Assembly (NCBI GenBank): GCA_022181065.1
Contig: BQMY01000134.1
Coordinates: forward strand, 1 to 34,986
DNA from: Melioribacteraceae bacterium
GTDB lineage: Bacteria > Bacteroidota > Ignavibacteria > Ignavibacteriales > Melioribacteraceae
Length of the DNA: 34,986 nt
Reading direction: 5' to 3'
Shown here: positions 9,409 through 17,211 of the stretch, one piece after another
How the letters are laid out: every line of letters starts with the position of its first letter
Position numbering within the stretch: the stretch's first letter is position 1
Translations under genes and position numbers: made by a program
The notes under the pieces: generated by a model
Seen by the model: the letters and a program-made list of their open reading frames with translations, nothing else
What the model was told of the DNA's origin: nothing
Database searches by the model: none

Positions 9409-9852
9409 TTATTTAACAACACCGGCAACAAAATAATTCCCGTCCGTTGTACTATTTTCGTATTTTCTCATCATATATGCAGTGTAAAAACGTCTGCACT
9501 TACTTCTTGCTTTTTCATTATCGTTAAATTTTTGAGCTTGTTTAACCATATAAACACCTAGCTCATTATCAATCTTTATCAAAGATAGTGCCGAAATAAT
9601 TCTCAGGTCTTCATTCTCTGAATCACGCAATAATTTTACCAATGACAAAACAGCTTTCTCTGAGCCTATTTCACCAAGAAAGTATGCGCTACTTATTTGC
9701 AGTCCGAGATTTTCCGAATTGAGTCCGGCAATAAGGTTGGATTCGTATTTAGCGTACGAATTTTCATCGAGATTTTTAAAAGAACCGGCTGATGTAAAAC
9801 CCGCCAACATAAAACTGATTAAAACTACAGTTTGTAAAAAATACTTTTTCAT
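9409..9852 (-). CDS. Exported HEAT-repeat protein
   Basis: 147 residues. Start chosen at ATG 9852 because ggggggt lies a few bases upstream and a signal peptide begins there (MKKYFLQTVVLISFMLAGFTSAG); the frame extends 22 codons further upstream through an AAT repeat coding for asparagines, which looks non-coding. The mature part contains two or three HEAT/armadillo-like helical repeats (about 40-110, with LQISSAYFLGEIGSEKAV and LRIISALSLIKI), a scaffold for protein-protein contact. No lipobox, no catalytic motif. Probably a small periplasmic adaptor; partner unknown. Confidence 0.82.
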   Translation of the reverse strand: MKKYFLQTVVLISFMLAGFTSAGSFKNLDENSYAKYESNLIAGLNSENLGLQISSAYFLGEIGSEKAVLSLVKLLRDSENEDLRIISALSLIKIDNELGVYMVKQAQKFNDNEKARSKCRRFYTAYMMRKYENSTTDGNYFVAGVVK

Positions 9853-9957
9853 CTGACCCCCCAGATATTTATTATTATTATTATTTGCCTTCACTATTTC
9901 ACAATATTGCGGCTTCATTTATTAAGACGACACATCATGCTATATGTTTCATTTATA

Positions 9958-9988
9958 TTGACATTGACCTTACGATTAAGTACCTTTT
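9958..9988 (+). promoter_or_regulatory. Candidate promoter for the small gene at 10056
   Basis: TTG at 9958-9960 and TACCTTTT at 9981-9988 are spaced by 20 bases, one base off the Bacteroidota TTTG-N19-TAnnTTTG pattern and with a mismatch at the last -7 position. Predicted leader is about 60 bases. Confidence 0.3.
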
Positions 9989-10055
9989 TCAGGAAAGAAA
10001 TATTTCCCCCTCTTCCTCCAGTTCACTTTTGCCCAAAACCAACGTGAGGTGCAAT

Positions 10056-10430
10056 ATGATGGTTACACATAATTTTGAAACGCCCCGTAACCTGTTTGAA
10101 AAATTACTTCGTGATGCCGGAAAACTCGAGATTGAAGTAAATGGTGATAACGTTTTTAATTTTATCGCTACTACTCATTATTTGCGCGATTGGATTAAAA
10201 AATCTCCGATGAGCGATTCGGAAGTAACTAAACGATTTTTACGAAGAATAGGTAAAGACGACAATTTTAAGATATGCGCGTCAATATTGAATCACGCAAT
10301 TCCATTTTGTATTTGTCTTGATGAAGTAAATAATCACAAGTATATGCAGATGGGTGATGATAAAATTGATATTATCAAATTCAGGAATGAATTGGTGGAT
10401 TTGTATAACGTTTACTTTAAAAAGAAATAA
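10056..10430 (+). CDS. Small soluble uncharacterised protein
   Basis: 124 residues from ATG 10056, or 123 from the adjacent ATG 10059; tgaggt at 10045-10050 supports either. An open frame continues upstream to 9885 but has no ribosome site and overlaps the divergent HEAT gene leader, so it was left out. No signal peptide, no membrane segment. The N-terminal half reads ETPRNLFEKLLRD, then NFIATTHYLRDWI, a pattern I recall from a widespread family of short uncharacterised proteins with an FNFxVTxxHLxDW motif; this link is from memory and not tested. The C-terminal half has two cysteines (FCICLDEV) and a basic end. Function unknown. Confidence 0.75.
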   Translation: MMVTHNFETPRNLFEKLLRDAGKLEIEVNGDNVFNFIATTHYLRDWIKKSPMSDSEVTKRFLRRIGKDDNFKICASILNHAIPFCICLDEVNNHKYMQMGDDKIDIIKFRNELVDLYNVYFKKK

Positions 10431-10561
10431 AAAAGGGATGGTCTGTGACCATCCCCTACGAAAATACTTGTTTTGTTTCTTTGTAGAGACGTACCCCCGC
10501 CTTACGGGGCAGGCATGGTGCGTCTTTACAACCAGGAATTTAGTACGTTTTACTCAGCACT
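10431..10561. repeat. Compound palindromic intergenic element, copy A
   Basis: Two consecutive hairpins. The first, 10435-10455, is a perfect 9-bp stem gggatggtc / gaccatccc with loop tgt. The second, 10482-10530, has arms TGTAGAGACG and CGTCTTTACA around a GC-rich interior containing a nested ccccg/cgggg stem. An actcagcact motif follows at 10552-10561, just before the stop codon of the minus-strand gene. The same order occurs at 32310-32431. It also lies between convergent genes and may act as a terminator. Confidence 0.75.
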
Positions 10562-10564
10562 AAA

Positions 10565-12424
10565 TTATTTTATCAGAATCATCTTTCTCGTGGCGCTGAA
10601 CTGTGGAGTTTCCAGTTTATAAAGATATACACCACTACTCATGTGTGAAGCACTAAAATCAACATTGTGAGTTCCAGCTTCAAGATTGCTGTTTACCAGT
10701 TCAGCTACTTTCTGTCCCAGCACATTAAAGATGGATAATTTAACATTCGATGCTTCAGGCAACGTAAATGATATCACTGTTGAAGGGTTAAATGGGTTAG
10801 GATAGTTTTGATCAAGTGTGTAAAACTCAACAATAGTTTCATCATTTTCAATTGTTGTAACTTCATCCGATTTTAGCACAATATCGGCTGACTGAGATAG
10901 ATTTGTGTAATAATCCACTGAAACATTCAATGAGGTTTCATTCATATAATTTACTTTGTCGCCAAACACACTATAATTGCCCGGAACTAATCCATCCACA
11001 ATATACTTACCTTCATTATCAGAAACCGCATATGTACCGAATGATCCATCTTCATTCATTATAAATACGTAGGCACCTGCTATAACATTGCTGTTGTGGT
11101 CAAGTACAGTTCCCGAGATATATCCCTCGCCCGGTTCAGGTCTTTCCAGTACTGTAAAATTTATATCCTGAACTACATTAAAAGAGTCAACCGCAACTGA
11201 ATCCGCATCCCACCAGTGCATTGACTGCGAACCGTCATACTTGAAGAAAGTCGGCATATAATTCCCGTTCGGCTTGGCGAATACAAAATAGTCTCCCGGA
11301 ATCATGTTGCTAAATTCATAAACACCAAATGAATCACTTGCCACGGAATATACCCGTTGATGTCGGTCAGGAGTAAAAACTCTGAATGCTTTAAGTAATG
11401 ATTCAACTCCATTACCAAGTGTATCTTTCACTACACCGGCAATGCCATTTGGAAGTACCGGTTTTGACTCAAGAACAAAATCGATCCCTTCAATGTCGCC
11501 ATCAATGTAAACTTTATCAGCTTCTTCGAAAGAAGATTTATCATCATAAAATTCCGGCATAAGTGTATTATCGAAAGGATGGACAAACACCGCTACTGAA
11601 TCCCCCTCACGCAGGGTAACACTATAATTACCAAGACTGTCTGTGCGGGCATGACCATGCCTGAAATGATGCGAATTATGCGCGACTCTTAATACTTTAA
11701 CACGCGCTGCTAAAGGGTTCCCATCAAGATCACTAACGTTACCACTTAATGTGTAATGTGCCGGTGGAGTATAGACTTCCAGTCCTGCACTAACTGTGAG
11801 AGTTTCGTCTTCGATTAAAGTTACAGGTGTAGCCTCGCTGAACTCACGAGTATCATCATAAAATTCAAACCAGTAACCCCATTTTTCAAATCGAACGAAA
11901 TAATCTCCGGCAGGTACATTAAGAGAATAGTTACCAAGTGAGTCGGTGTAAGTAAATTTCATTCTGCCTGATTCAACCGGAATAAGTTTAACCCTTGTAT
12001 GTTCAAGAGGGTCACCGGTATCATCGGCGTTTACAGAGCCTGTGATGGTGCCAACTCCAACTAGTTCGATAGTAATCTCCGCCATATTGCTGGCTTCACT
12101 TTCGCCATCCTGATTCAATGCGGTTACAAAGTATGAATAGGTATTTCCACCTTCAACCCAATGATCGAAGAAATCAGTTCTCCTAACTCCGTTATGAATT
12201 ACAATAAATTCAGCAGAATCGGCAATAGCCCCTTCTGCGCGATAAATTCTGTATTTGGTGTTAAAGTGATGCTCTGTCACACCGTCCCAATTGAGTTTTA
12301 CAATAGGTCCGTGAAAATTTTGTGTAAGCTCTGCTATTAAATTCTGAGGTGGTTCAGGTTGTGCTGTTAACACAAACGAGAACGCGGTAAGGAAAAAGAA
12401 AGAATAGAAAAATAATTTACGCAT
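10565..12424 (-). CDS. Secreted T9SS protein with fibronectin III and four carboxypeptidase-regulatory-like repeats
   Basis: Exported surface protein of 619 residues. ATG 12424 follows a tggag ribosome site. Signal peptide 1-21 (ends FVLTAQP). Residues about 25-118 form a fibronectin III domain (LNWDGVTEHHFNTKYRIYRA; YSYFVTALNQDGES). Four CarboxypepD_reg-like beta sandwiches follow (about 128-205, 225-300, 330-410, 435-500), each with the pattern G-x-V...DSLGNYSL/DSFGVYEF...G-D-Y/S. The third and fourth differ most. The T9SS domain runs from NYPNPFNPST at about 540 to TRKMILIK at 619. No catalytic domain is present; such repeat proteins are usually structural or stalk-like. It is bounded by the palindromic element at 10431-10561 and a 421-base gap. 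Confidence 0.92.
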   Translation of the reverse strand: MRKLFFYSFFFLTAFSFVLTAQPEPPQNLIAELTQNFHGPIVKLNWDGVTEHHFNTKYRIYRAEGAIADSAEFIVIHNGVRRTDFFDHWVEGGNTYSYFVTALNQDGESEASNMAEITIELVGVGTITGSVNADDTGDPLEHTRVKLIPVESGRMKFTYTDSLGNYSLNVPAGDYFVRFEKWGYWFEFYDDTREFSEATPVTLIEDETLTVSAGLEVYTPPAHYTLSGNVSDLDGNPLAARVKVLRVAHNSHHFRHGHARTDSLGNYSVTLREGDSVAVFVHPFDNTLMPEFYDDKSSFEEADKVYIDGDIEGIDFVLESKPVLPNGIAGVVKDTLGNGVESLLKAFRVFTPDRHQRVYSVASDSFGVYEFSNMIPGDYFVFAKPNGNYMPTFFKYDGSQSMHWWDADSVAVDSFNVVQDINFTVLERPEPGEGYISGTVLDHNSNVIAGAYVFIMNEDGSFGTYAVSDNEGKYIVDGLVPGNYSVFGDKVNYMNETSLNVSVDYYTNLSQSADIVLKSDEVTTIENDETIVEFYTLDQNYPNPFNPSTVISFTLPEASNVKLSIFNVLGQKVAELVNSNLEAGTHNVDFSASHMSSGVYLYKLETPQFSATRKMILIK

Positions 12425-12845
12425 GTCAACTCCAGGGTTTATTTCTAAATTAATATACTACTTTTTACTCAGATTTGGTTATACAACTGTTTGACAGTAC
12501 AAAAAGAAGAATGGTTTAAAGTTGTTTATTCTCAATTAAATAAAATCCCGGGCTATTTATCTTCCGATTTATGATAAGGTTTTGGTCAATTTGCTAATTA
12601 TATATTGAAAAGTTCCTCACCAGGAAGATATTTGCAACTCCAACTATTTAAATTTATTTGTTTTAGATAAATAATACATTACTTTCTTTAAGGGTGCTGA
12701 GAGCGGTAGGCTTCTCAAATAATTCAAAAGTTCCATTTAAGGGAATATGTGATAACGTCTTGAAAATTAGTTAATGGAGACTATTGGTTTAGTTGAAATG
12801 CAAATTTGCTCCATGCAATAATATAAAATTATAATGGAGGTCCTG
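12425..12845. other. Intergenic region, no gene seen
   Basis: 421 bases between divergent starts at 12424 and 12846. It is AT-rich and stop-dense in all frames. It contains ttgaca at 12493 without a matching -10, and an agggtgctgagag segment near 12690 that only superficially resembles a TPP riboswitch. No convincing -7 element TAnnTTTG was found for either flanking gene; TAATTTAG (7 of 8) lies just upstream of 12424. Confidence 0.6.
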
Positions 12846-14147
12846 ATGGGATCGATTTCTTATAAAAGTACAATAGCACCGGGTATTGCCCCGTTCTACG
12901 ATAAATTCTATTTTGCCGCGAAAGGTAATTCGACCGAACTATACACTTACATAACTCAAAATTTTTCCGATTTCACTAAAGTGGATCTTCATGAGCAGAG
13001 TAATGAACAACCTGCTATCACCGTGTACAATGGAAAAATAGTTGTCGCCTTCCGTGCTGCCAGTTCAGATAAAATCCTGTACCTGGATTCATCCGATGGA
13101 GATAATTGGACCAAACACGAGCTAATAGGTGAATTAGGGAATAGTTCACCCGCTCTTGCAGTATTTGAGGGGAAACTTTATCTCGCGTACGCCGGTACTA
13201 ACCAGGGTGATCTTTATGTTATGACGACTGATGATCTGGAAACCTGGGAAAGAGTTCAGATAGCTCACTCTGGAGAGAAACAACAAACTGAGAAATCTCC
13301 GGCTTTGGCTGTTTATGAAGGCTCGCTATACCTTGCCTATACTTCCAGGAGCAAACATGATCTCCTCTATGTTTCATCAACAAATGGAACTGTGTGGTCA
13401 GGTTCTGCCAATATTGAATCTTCAAATTCAGATTATTGGCCAGCCCTCACTACATTTGATGGTCAACTTTACATTGCATACAAGAGTGAATCAAGCAACG
13501 AAATATACTACAGAGGATTTACCAAAAGTGAAGGCTGGGGAACCAAACATCATGTTACAAGTGATGTAAGAACAGGTATAAGTGCATGTGTATATAATCA
13601 AAAATTATATTTTGGATACCTCGGTAAAAGCAAACATATTGGAATCACTTCACCCCTGACGAATACATTCTCTGAAAATAAAAATTTACCCAAATTTAAT
13701 TCAGACAATGTTGATCTTCTGGATGTGTGGGGAGAAGGAAGGATCGTCGCTGGTGATATTGTTACCGGTTTCACTTCCGCTTATAATTTTAACAACGTCT
13801 TTCAAGCTGTTAGCAACGGGCCTAATGAGGGTGCCCCAATACCGAATCTTCTACCGGTTAATAGCTACTACGAGGGATTTATTCCACTGGATGGAGGTTC
13901 CGTAGCCACTTTAACATTAATGGGAGCGCCAATTTATGATTGGATTGCCAACGAAATGATACGAGTGCTGAAACTTAATTCAGGTAAAGTTTACCTTTAC
14001 GACCCCTCTGATTCCGATAGAACAAACTTTGAGAAGGCTAAACCGGATAATTTGATTGGTGTAAAATATGATTCCCCTGCTGACTTACCTTCACCTTTCA
14101 ATGAAATAACTCTCGATGGAGCTGTTTATGTTTATTCATGGAGTTAA
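12846..14147 (+). CDS. Beta-propeller protein without export signal (lectin-like or sialidase-like)
   Basis: 433 residues. Start chosen at ATG 12846 (MGSISYK) since ggagg lies five bases upstream; the earlier in-frame ATG at 12834 is itself part of that ribosome site. The protein has no signal peptide, lipobox or T9SS domain, unlike the other propellers here. Residues about 10-280 contain at least five repeats of about 45-50 residues, each with a core like SPALAVYEGSLYLAYTS, QPAITVYNGKIVVAFRA or WPALTTFDGQLYIAYKS, followed by a DxLYY/NEIYY strand and a WT/TW turn. This fits a five-to-six-blade propeller resembling bacterial fucose-lectin or tachylectin-type folds. Residues about 290-433 form a different beta-rich domain (GGSVATLTLMGAPIYDW). 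Sugar binding is inference; classical Asp-box (SxDxGxTW) motifs are imperfect. Confidence 0.85.
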   Translation: MGSISYKSTIAPGIAPFYDKFYFAAKGNSTELYTYITQNFSDFTKVDLHEQSNEQPAITVYNGKIVVAFRAASSDKILYLDSSDGDNWTKHELIGELGNSSPALAVFEGKLYLAYAGTNQGDLYVMTTDDLETWERVQIAHSGEKQQTEKSPALAVYEGSLYLAYTSRSKHDLLYVSSTNGTVWSGSANIESSNSDYWPALTTFDGQLYIAYKSESSNEIYYRGFTKSEGWGTKHHVTSDVRTGISACVYNQKLYFGYLGKSKHIGITSPLTNTFSENKNLPKFNSDNVDLLDVWGEGRIVAGDIVTGFTSAYNFNNVFQAVSNGPNEGAPIPNLLPVNSYYEGFIPLDGGSVATLTLMGAPIYDWIANEMIRVLKLNSGKVYLYDPSDSDRTNFEKAKPDNLIGVKYDSPADLPSPFNEITLDGAVYVYSWS

Positions 14148-14174
14148 GTTCTGCAATACTTGAATTAATAACTT

Positions 14175-14203
14175 CACCGGATTGCCTGACTGGCAATCCG
14201 GTG
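14175..14203. terminator. Hairpin terminator between convergent genes
   Basis: Perfect 12-bp stem (caccggattgcc / ggcaatccggtg) with a 5-base loop, located between stops at 14147 and 14237. The following T-stretches are short (gtttaata), so factor-independent strength is uncertain. It shares 15 bases, gactggcaatccggt, with the terminator at 7565-7594. Confidence 0.7.
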
Positions 14204-14236
14204 TTTAATACTATTTATAGTTAGTATCATATGAGG

Positions 14237-17071
14237 CTATTTTATCAATATCATCTTCTTCGTTGCCGTATATTCGGCTGTTTGAAGTCTGTAGAGATAA
14301 ATACCACTGGAGTAATTATCAGCCCTGAAATCAACTGAATGCCTTCCAGCCGCAAATTCACCCGACGCAACTACTTCCATCAGCTCACCGGTTATTGAAA
14401 ACACAGAGATTACTGCTATACCCCTGTTCGGCATTTCAAACGAAATCTTTGTTGACGGGTTGAACGGATTCGGATAATTTTGATTGAGTGAATAATTTTC
14501 AACCAAAACATCTTCATATTCAACCGAAGACACCGTATCGATTATCGAAAACGCAGATTCACTAACAGAAAAAATTGTAGTATCCACAATACTGTTGATT
14601 TTAATCTTGTATTCGCCAGGCTCCTGACCAGGGTCCACGCTCCATCTGTAGCCGCCTGTGCTTTCCGATACATCTATCAGTGACCATTGTTCATTAGCCG
14701 CGGGAGAAAGTTTTATTTCAACATCCTCGGCAAGATTATCTTCCCAAATAATAAAATGGTCAATTCCCCTCTGTATTTCATCGCCGCCATTTGGTACAGA
14801 TAGCTGAACATAAGGTTCAGTAGCGTCAAAGGTGTAAACTTCTGACCAGTCGCTTGTACCGGCATCATTAGTAGAATTTACTCTCCAGTAGTAAGTAGTA
14901 CCATTTTGGAGCCCGTTAAATTCGTAAATTGCTTCAGTTAGAAACTCTTCATCAACTAACAAATTTGAAAAATCATTTTGATCAGAAATCTGCAAATGAT
15001 ATTCATTCACATAACCAATTGGAGCCCATCTCAGATTAACTGAAAGCTCATAATTAACAAGTTCATCCATTTGGGGTTCGAAAGGCATTGGCTTGAACAC
15101 CTGCGATTCAAAATCGGGTTTAGCTAAAATAAATTCACCAAAACCGGATGCCTCACCGGTAATTTCACCGGTAACCTGATTGTATGACGTATTCAGCAAC
15201 TGAAACACACCGTTATCTTCGAATTCACGATAATATACCAGATAGTTTTCCGGGTCAGGGATACCGAGAAATTCAGCGTCAAATCTCAGTTCATATGCAC
15301 AAGAGTTTATACCCGATTGCGATGTGGTTATTCTGACTGTTCTAACGTGAGGAGCTTTACCAAGAAATTGCGGTTCAATTGGCGCGAAATTTATTCTCTT
15401 TGCCCTGAATTCGTTGTAACCGGCACCCTGAATAGCTGTTATTTTAACATCAACTCCGGTTTCATTATCAGCGTCAGATAAATCATAGGTATTACCTTCG
15501 GCAACTTCATACTCGGTAAATTCCGCTGCCGGAGTGTAGTCTGTTACGGGATACCTGAACGCGCGATAGCTCGCCATCCCCACATGATTAAAATAAAGAT
15601 TAAAAACCACCTCACCTTCAGGAGTAACTTCCGTGACAGCAATACTGTCATCATCACTCGCGGAACCCCAACCGATAATAGTATTTCCATTAGGAAGTCG
15701 CTGCGCGCTACCACGTCTAACTCCCAAAACAGCTTCTTCTGGAGTATAGTGCCAGACAAGTGTCGCGGTTTTGTTAACTTCATCAAGTTCATACTCTACA
15801 GCGCGGGATGTCAGATCAGAACGCACCGGAGTATTATCAAACAAGAGGATATTTCCGTTCTCCAGTCGCGAGATATTGTGTATGCCATTTGCCCACTGCG
15901 CGTTTTCACCAATAAAAGTAAATTCATTTATTTTACCACCCCAGCGCCATATCATTTCACCGGTTTCACGCGATATTTTGGTTACTTCCGAATGACCATT
16001 AGATGTTATTAAAATATTTCCATCTGTATCTTTGATAATTGAATTAACATGAACAGGATCAAGCGCGCTCCTTTCCCAGCGAGAATAATAGGAGTCTGAT
16101 AATTCATAATGATCCGAGCTTCTCCACTGGAACACAACGTTTTTATCCTGGTCCAGTTCCTGCACAACGGTTTGCGCAACTAACGCATTCGGGTAACCAC
16201 CAAGATGTGTGAGGTCTCTTTTTTGCAGATCGTATCCGAAAAGTAAAGCATGTCCATTTGGAAGTAGAACAAAATCGTGCGCCTCGGCGACATATCCGTT
16301 ACCCATTTTAAAACTGTCAACTACCGTAAAGCTTTCATCCATAACATAGTGCGTAACGTTTCCGCCGCCGGTATATGAATGATGTTCAAAAAGATGGGAA
16401 TACGAGTACATACCATTTGGCTGTACTTTAAAATTGTAAGAATAATCATGAGGGAGTTCTTTGTAATAACCGGGAGTTCCGTCGTTATTCATTGCCATGA
16501 TAAAAAAGCCCACACCATCAATATCGCGGGAAACATTCATAAAAACCAGACCATCAGCGGTTTCTCCCAATACTTCGGTACTTATATTCGGGAAGTTTGC
16601 CGGAGGATCATCCATTTTTTTGTTTGGAGCAGCATATCTTTCCGGAAACTCTTCTCTGTATTGCTCTTCGAGATAAACATAGGGATCAAGTCTTTCAACC
16701 AGTTCTGTAACTGAAAAACTGAAAGAAACCGGTTCAACTTTGCTACCGGAAGATTCTAAAAGACCGGCGTTAATATTTACAGATACTACCTCCCCGGGAG
16801 CGTATTTTTCATACGGATTAAACAATAATGTTTTTCCATCAGTCGATAATTTAAGCTCTCCGGAAATACCACCTGAAATAGAACCGGTAACCTCAATTAA
16901 TTCTTCAGAAAGACTCGCGGGACTAATATTATTACCGGTATATAATATAATTCCCGTTTCGCGGCTATTTTTTTCAGAATCCGGAATCGGAGTTATATTC
17001 TTAAATATTGAAGTAGTTTGTGCAGATAACAAAAGTGTTAATCCGAAAATAAATAGAATTATTTTTTTCAT
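14237..17071 (-). CDS. Secreted arylsulfotransferase-family protein with T9SS sorting domain
   Basis: 944 residues, exported. ATG 17071 follows gaggg. Signal peptide 1-18 (LLLSAQ). Residues about 30-130 are an Ig-like (Big_5 type) domain. The core, about 145-510, is an arylsulfotransferase (ASST) type six-blade propeller, shown by ADGLVFMNVS, EAHDFVLLPNGHALLFGYD, VHVNSIIKDTDGNILIT, TKISRETGEMIWRWGG, NGIHNISRLENGNILLFDN and SAQRLPNGNTIIGWG. Candidate catalytic histidines are 265, 341 and 398; which one would carry sulfate cannot be told without a structure-based alignment. A fibronectin III domain (about 665-750), a Ser-Thr-rich-anchor-like sandwich (about 755-840) and a T9SS domain (865-944, ending KKMILIK) follow. 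Known ASSTs move sulfate between phenolic compounds without PAPS; many family members are uncharacterised, so activity here is inferred. First in transcription direction of three adjacent T9SS cargo genes only in map order; each has its own spacing. Confidence 0.9.
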   Translation of the reverse strand: MKKIILFIFGLTLLLSAQTTSIFKNITPIPDSEKNSRETGIILYTGNNISPASLSEELIEVTGSISGGISGELKLSTDGKTLLFNPYEKYAPGEVVSVNINAGLLESSGSKVEPVSFSFSVTELVERLDPYVYLEEQYREEFPERYAAPNKKMDDPPANFPNISTEVLGETADGLVFMNVSRDIDGVGFFIMAMNNDGTPGYYKELPHDYSYNFKVQPNGMYSYSHLFEHHSYTGGGNVTHYVMDESFTVVDSFKMGNGYVAEAHDFVLLPNGHALLFGYDLQKRDLTHLGGYPNALVAQTVVQELDQDKNVVFQWRSSDHYELSDSYYSRWERSALDPVHVNSIIKDTDGNILITSNGHSEVTKISRETGEMIWRWGGKINEFTFIGENAQWANGIHNISRLENGNILLFDNTPVRSDLTSRAVEYELDEVNKTATLVWHYTPEEAVLGVRRGSAQRLPNGNTIIGWGSASDDDSIAVTEVTPEGEVVFNLYFNHVGMASYRAFRYPVTDYTPAAEFTEYEVAEGNTYDLSDADNETGVDVKITAIQGAGYNEFRAKRINFAPIEPQFLGKAPHVRTVRITTSQSGINSCAYELRFDAEFLGIPDPENYLVYYREFEDNGVFQLLNTSYNQVTGEITGEASGFGEFILAKPDFESQVFKPMPFEPQMDELVNYELSVNLRWAPIGYVNEYHLQISDQNDFSNLLVDEEFLTEAIYEFNGLQNGTTYYWRVNSTNDAGTSDWSEVYTFDATEPYVQLSVPNGGDEIQRGIDHFIIWEDNLAEDVEIKLSPAANEQWSLIDVSESTGGYRWSVDPGQEPGEYKIKINSIVDTTIFSVSESAFSIIDTVSSVEYEDVLVENYSLNQNYPNPFNPSTKISFEMPNRGIAVISVFSITGELMEVVASGEFAAGRHSVDFRADNYSSGIYLYRLQTAEYTATKKMILIK

Positions 17072-17159
17072 AAATCCCTCTTTTAATATGAAAATAAAGA
17101 TAACAATGTCATTTAAAATAACACTTTTTTGAATTTTAACAAGGTCAATAAAAAGGAAT

Positions 17160-17197
17160 CCCGGAATAAAAATGCTTCTATTTATTCTTATTCCGGG
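17160..17197 (-). terminator. Hairpin terminator for the endonuclease gene
   Basis: Ten-bp stem cccggaataa / ttattccggg with an 18-base loop. On the minus strand it is followed by gattcctttttatt, a U-rich tract, 15 bases after the stop at 17212. Confidence 0.8.
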
Positions 17198-17211
17198 TAA
17201 AAAGGTTGGGT

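Noticed and set aside
9868-9888. ATT trinucleotide repeat coding for asparagines at the HEAT gene start
   Set aside because: It lies upstream of the start supported by the ribosome site and signal peptide, so it is untranslated leader; a short microsatellite with no further structure.
12688-12725. TPP-riboswitch-like segment (agggtgctgagag)
   Set aside because: Only the first few bases resemble the TPP core; the conserved CTGATctGGATAATgCC part and closing stem are absent, and the downstream gene has no link to thiamine.
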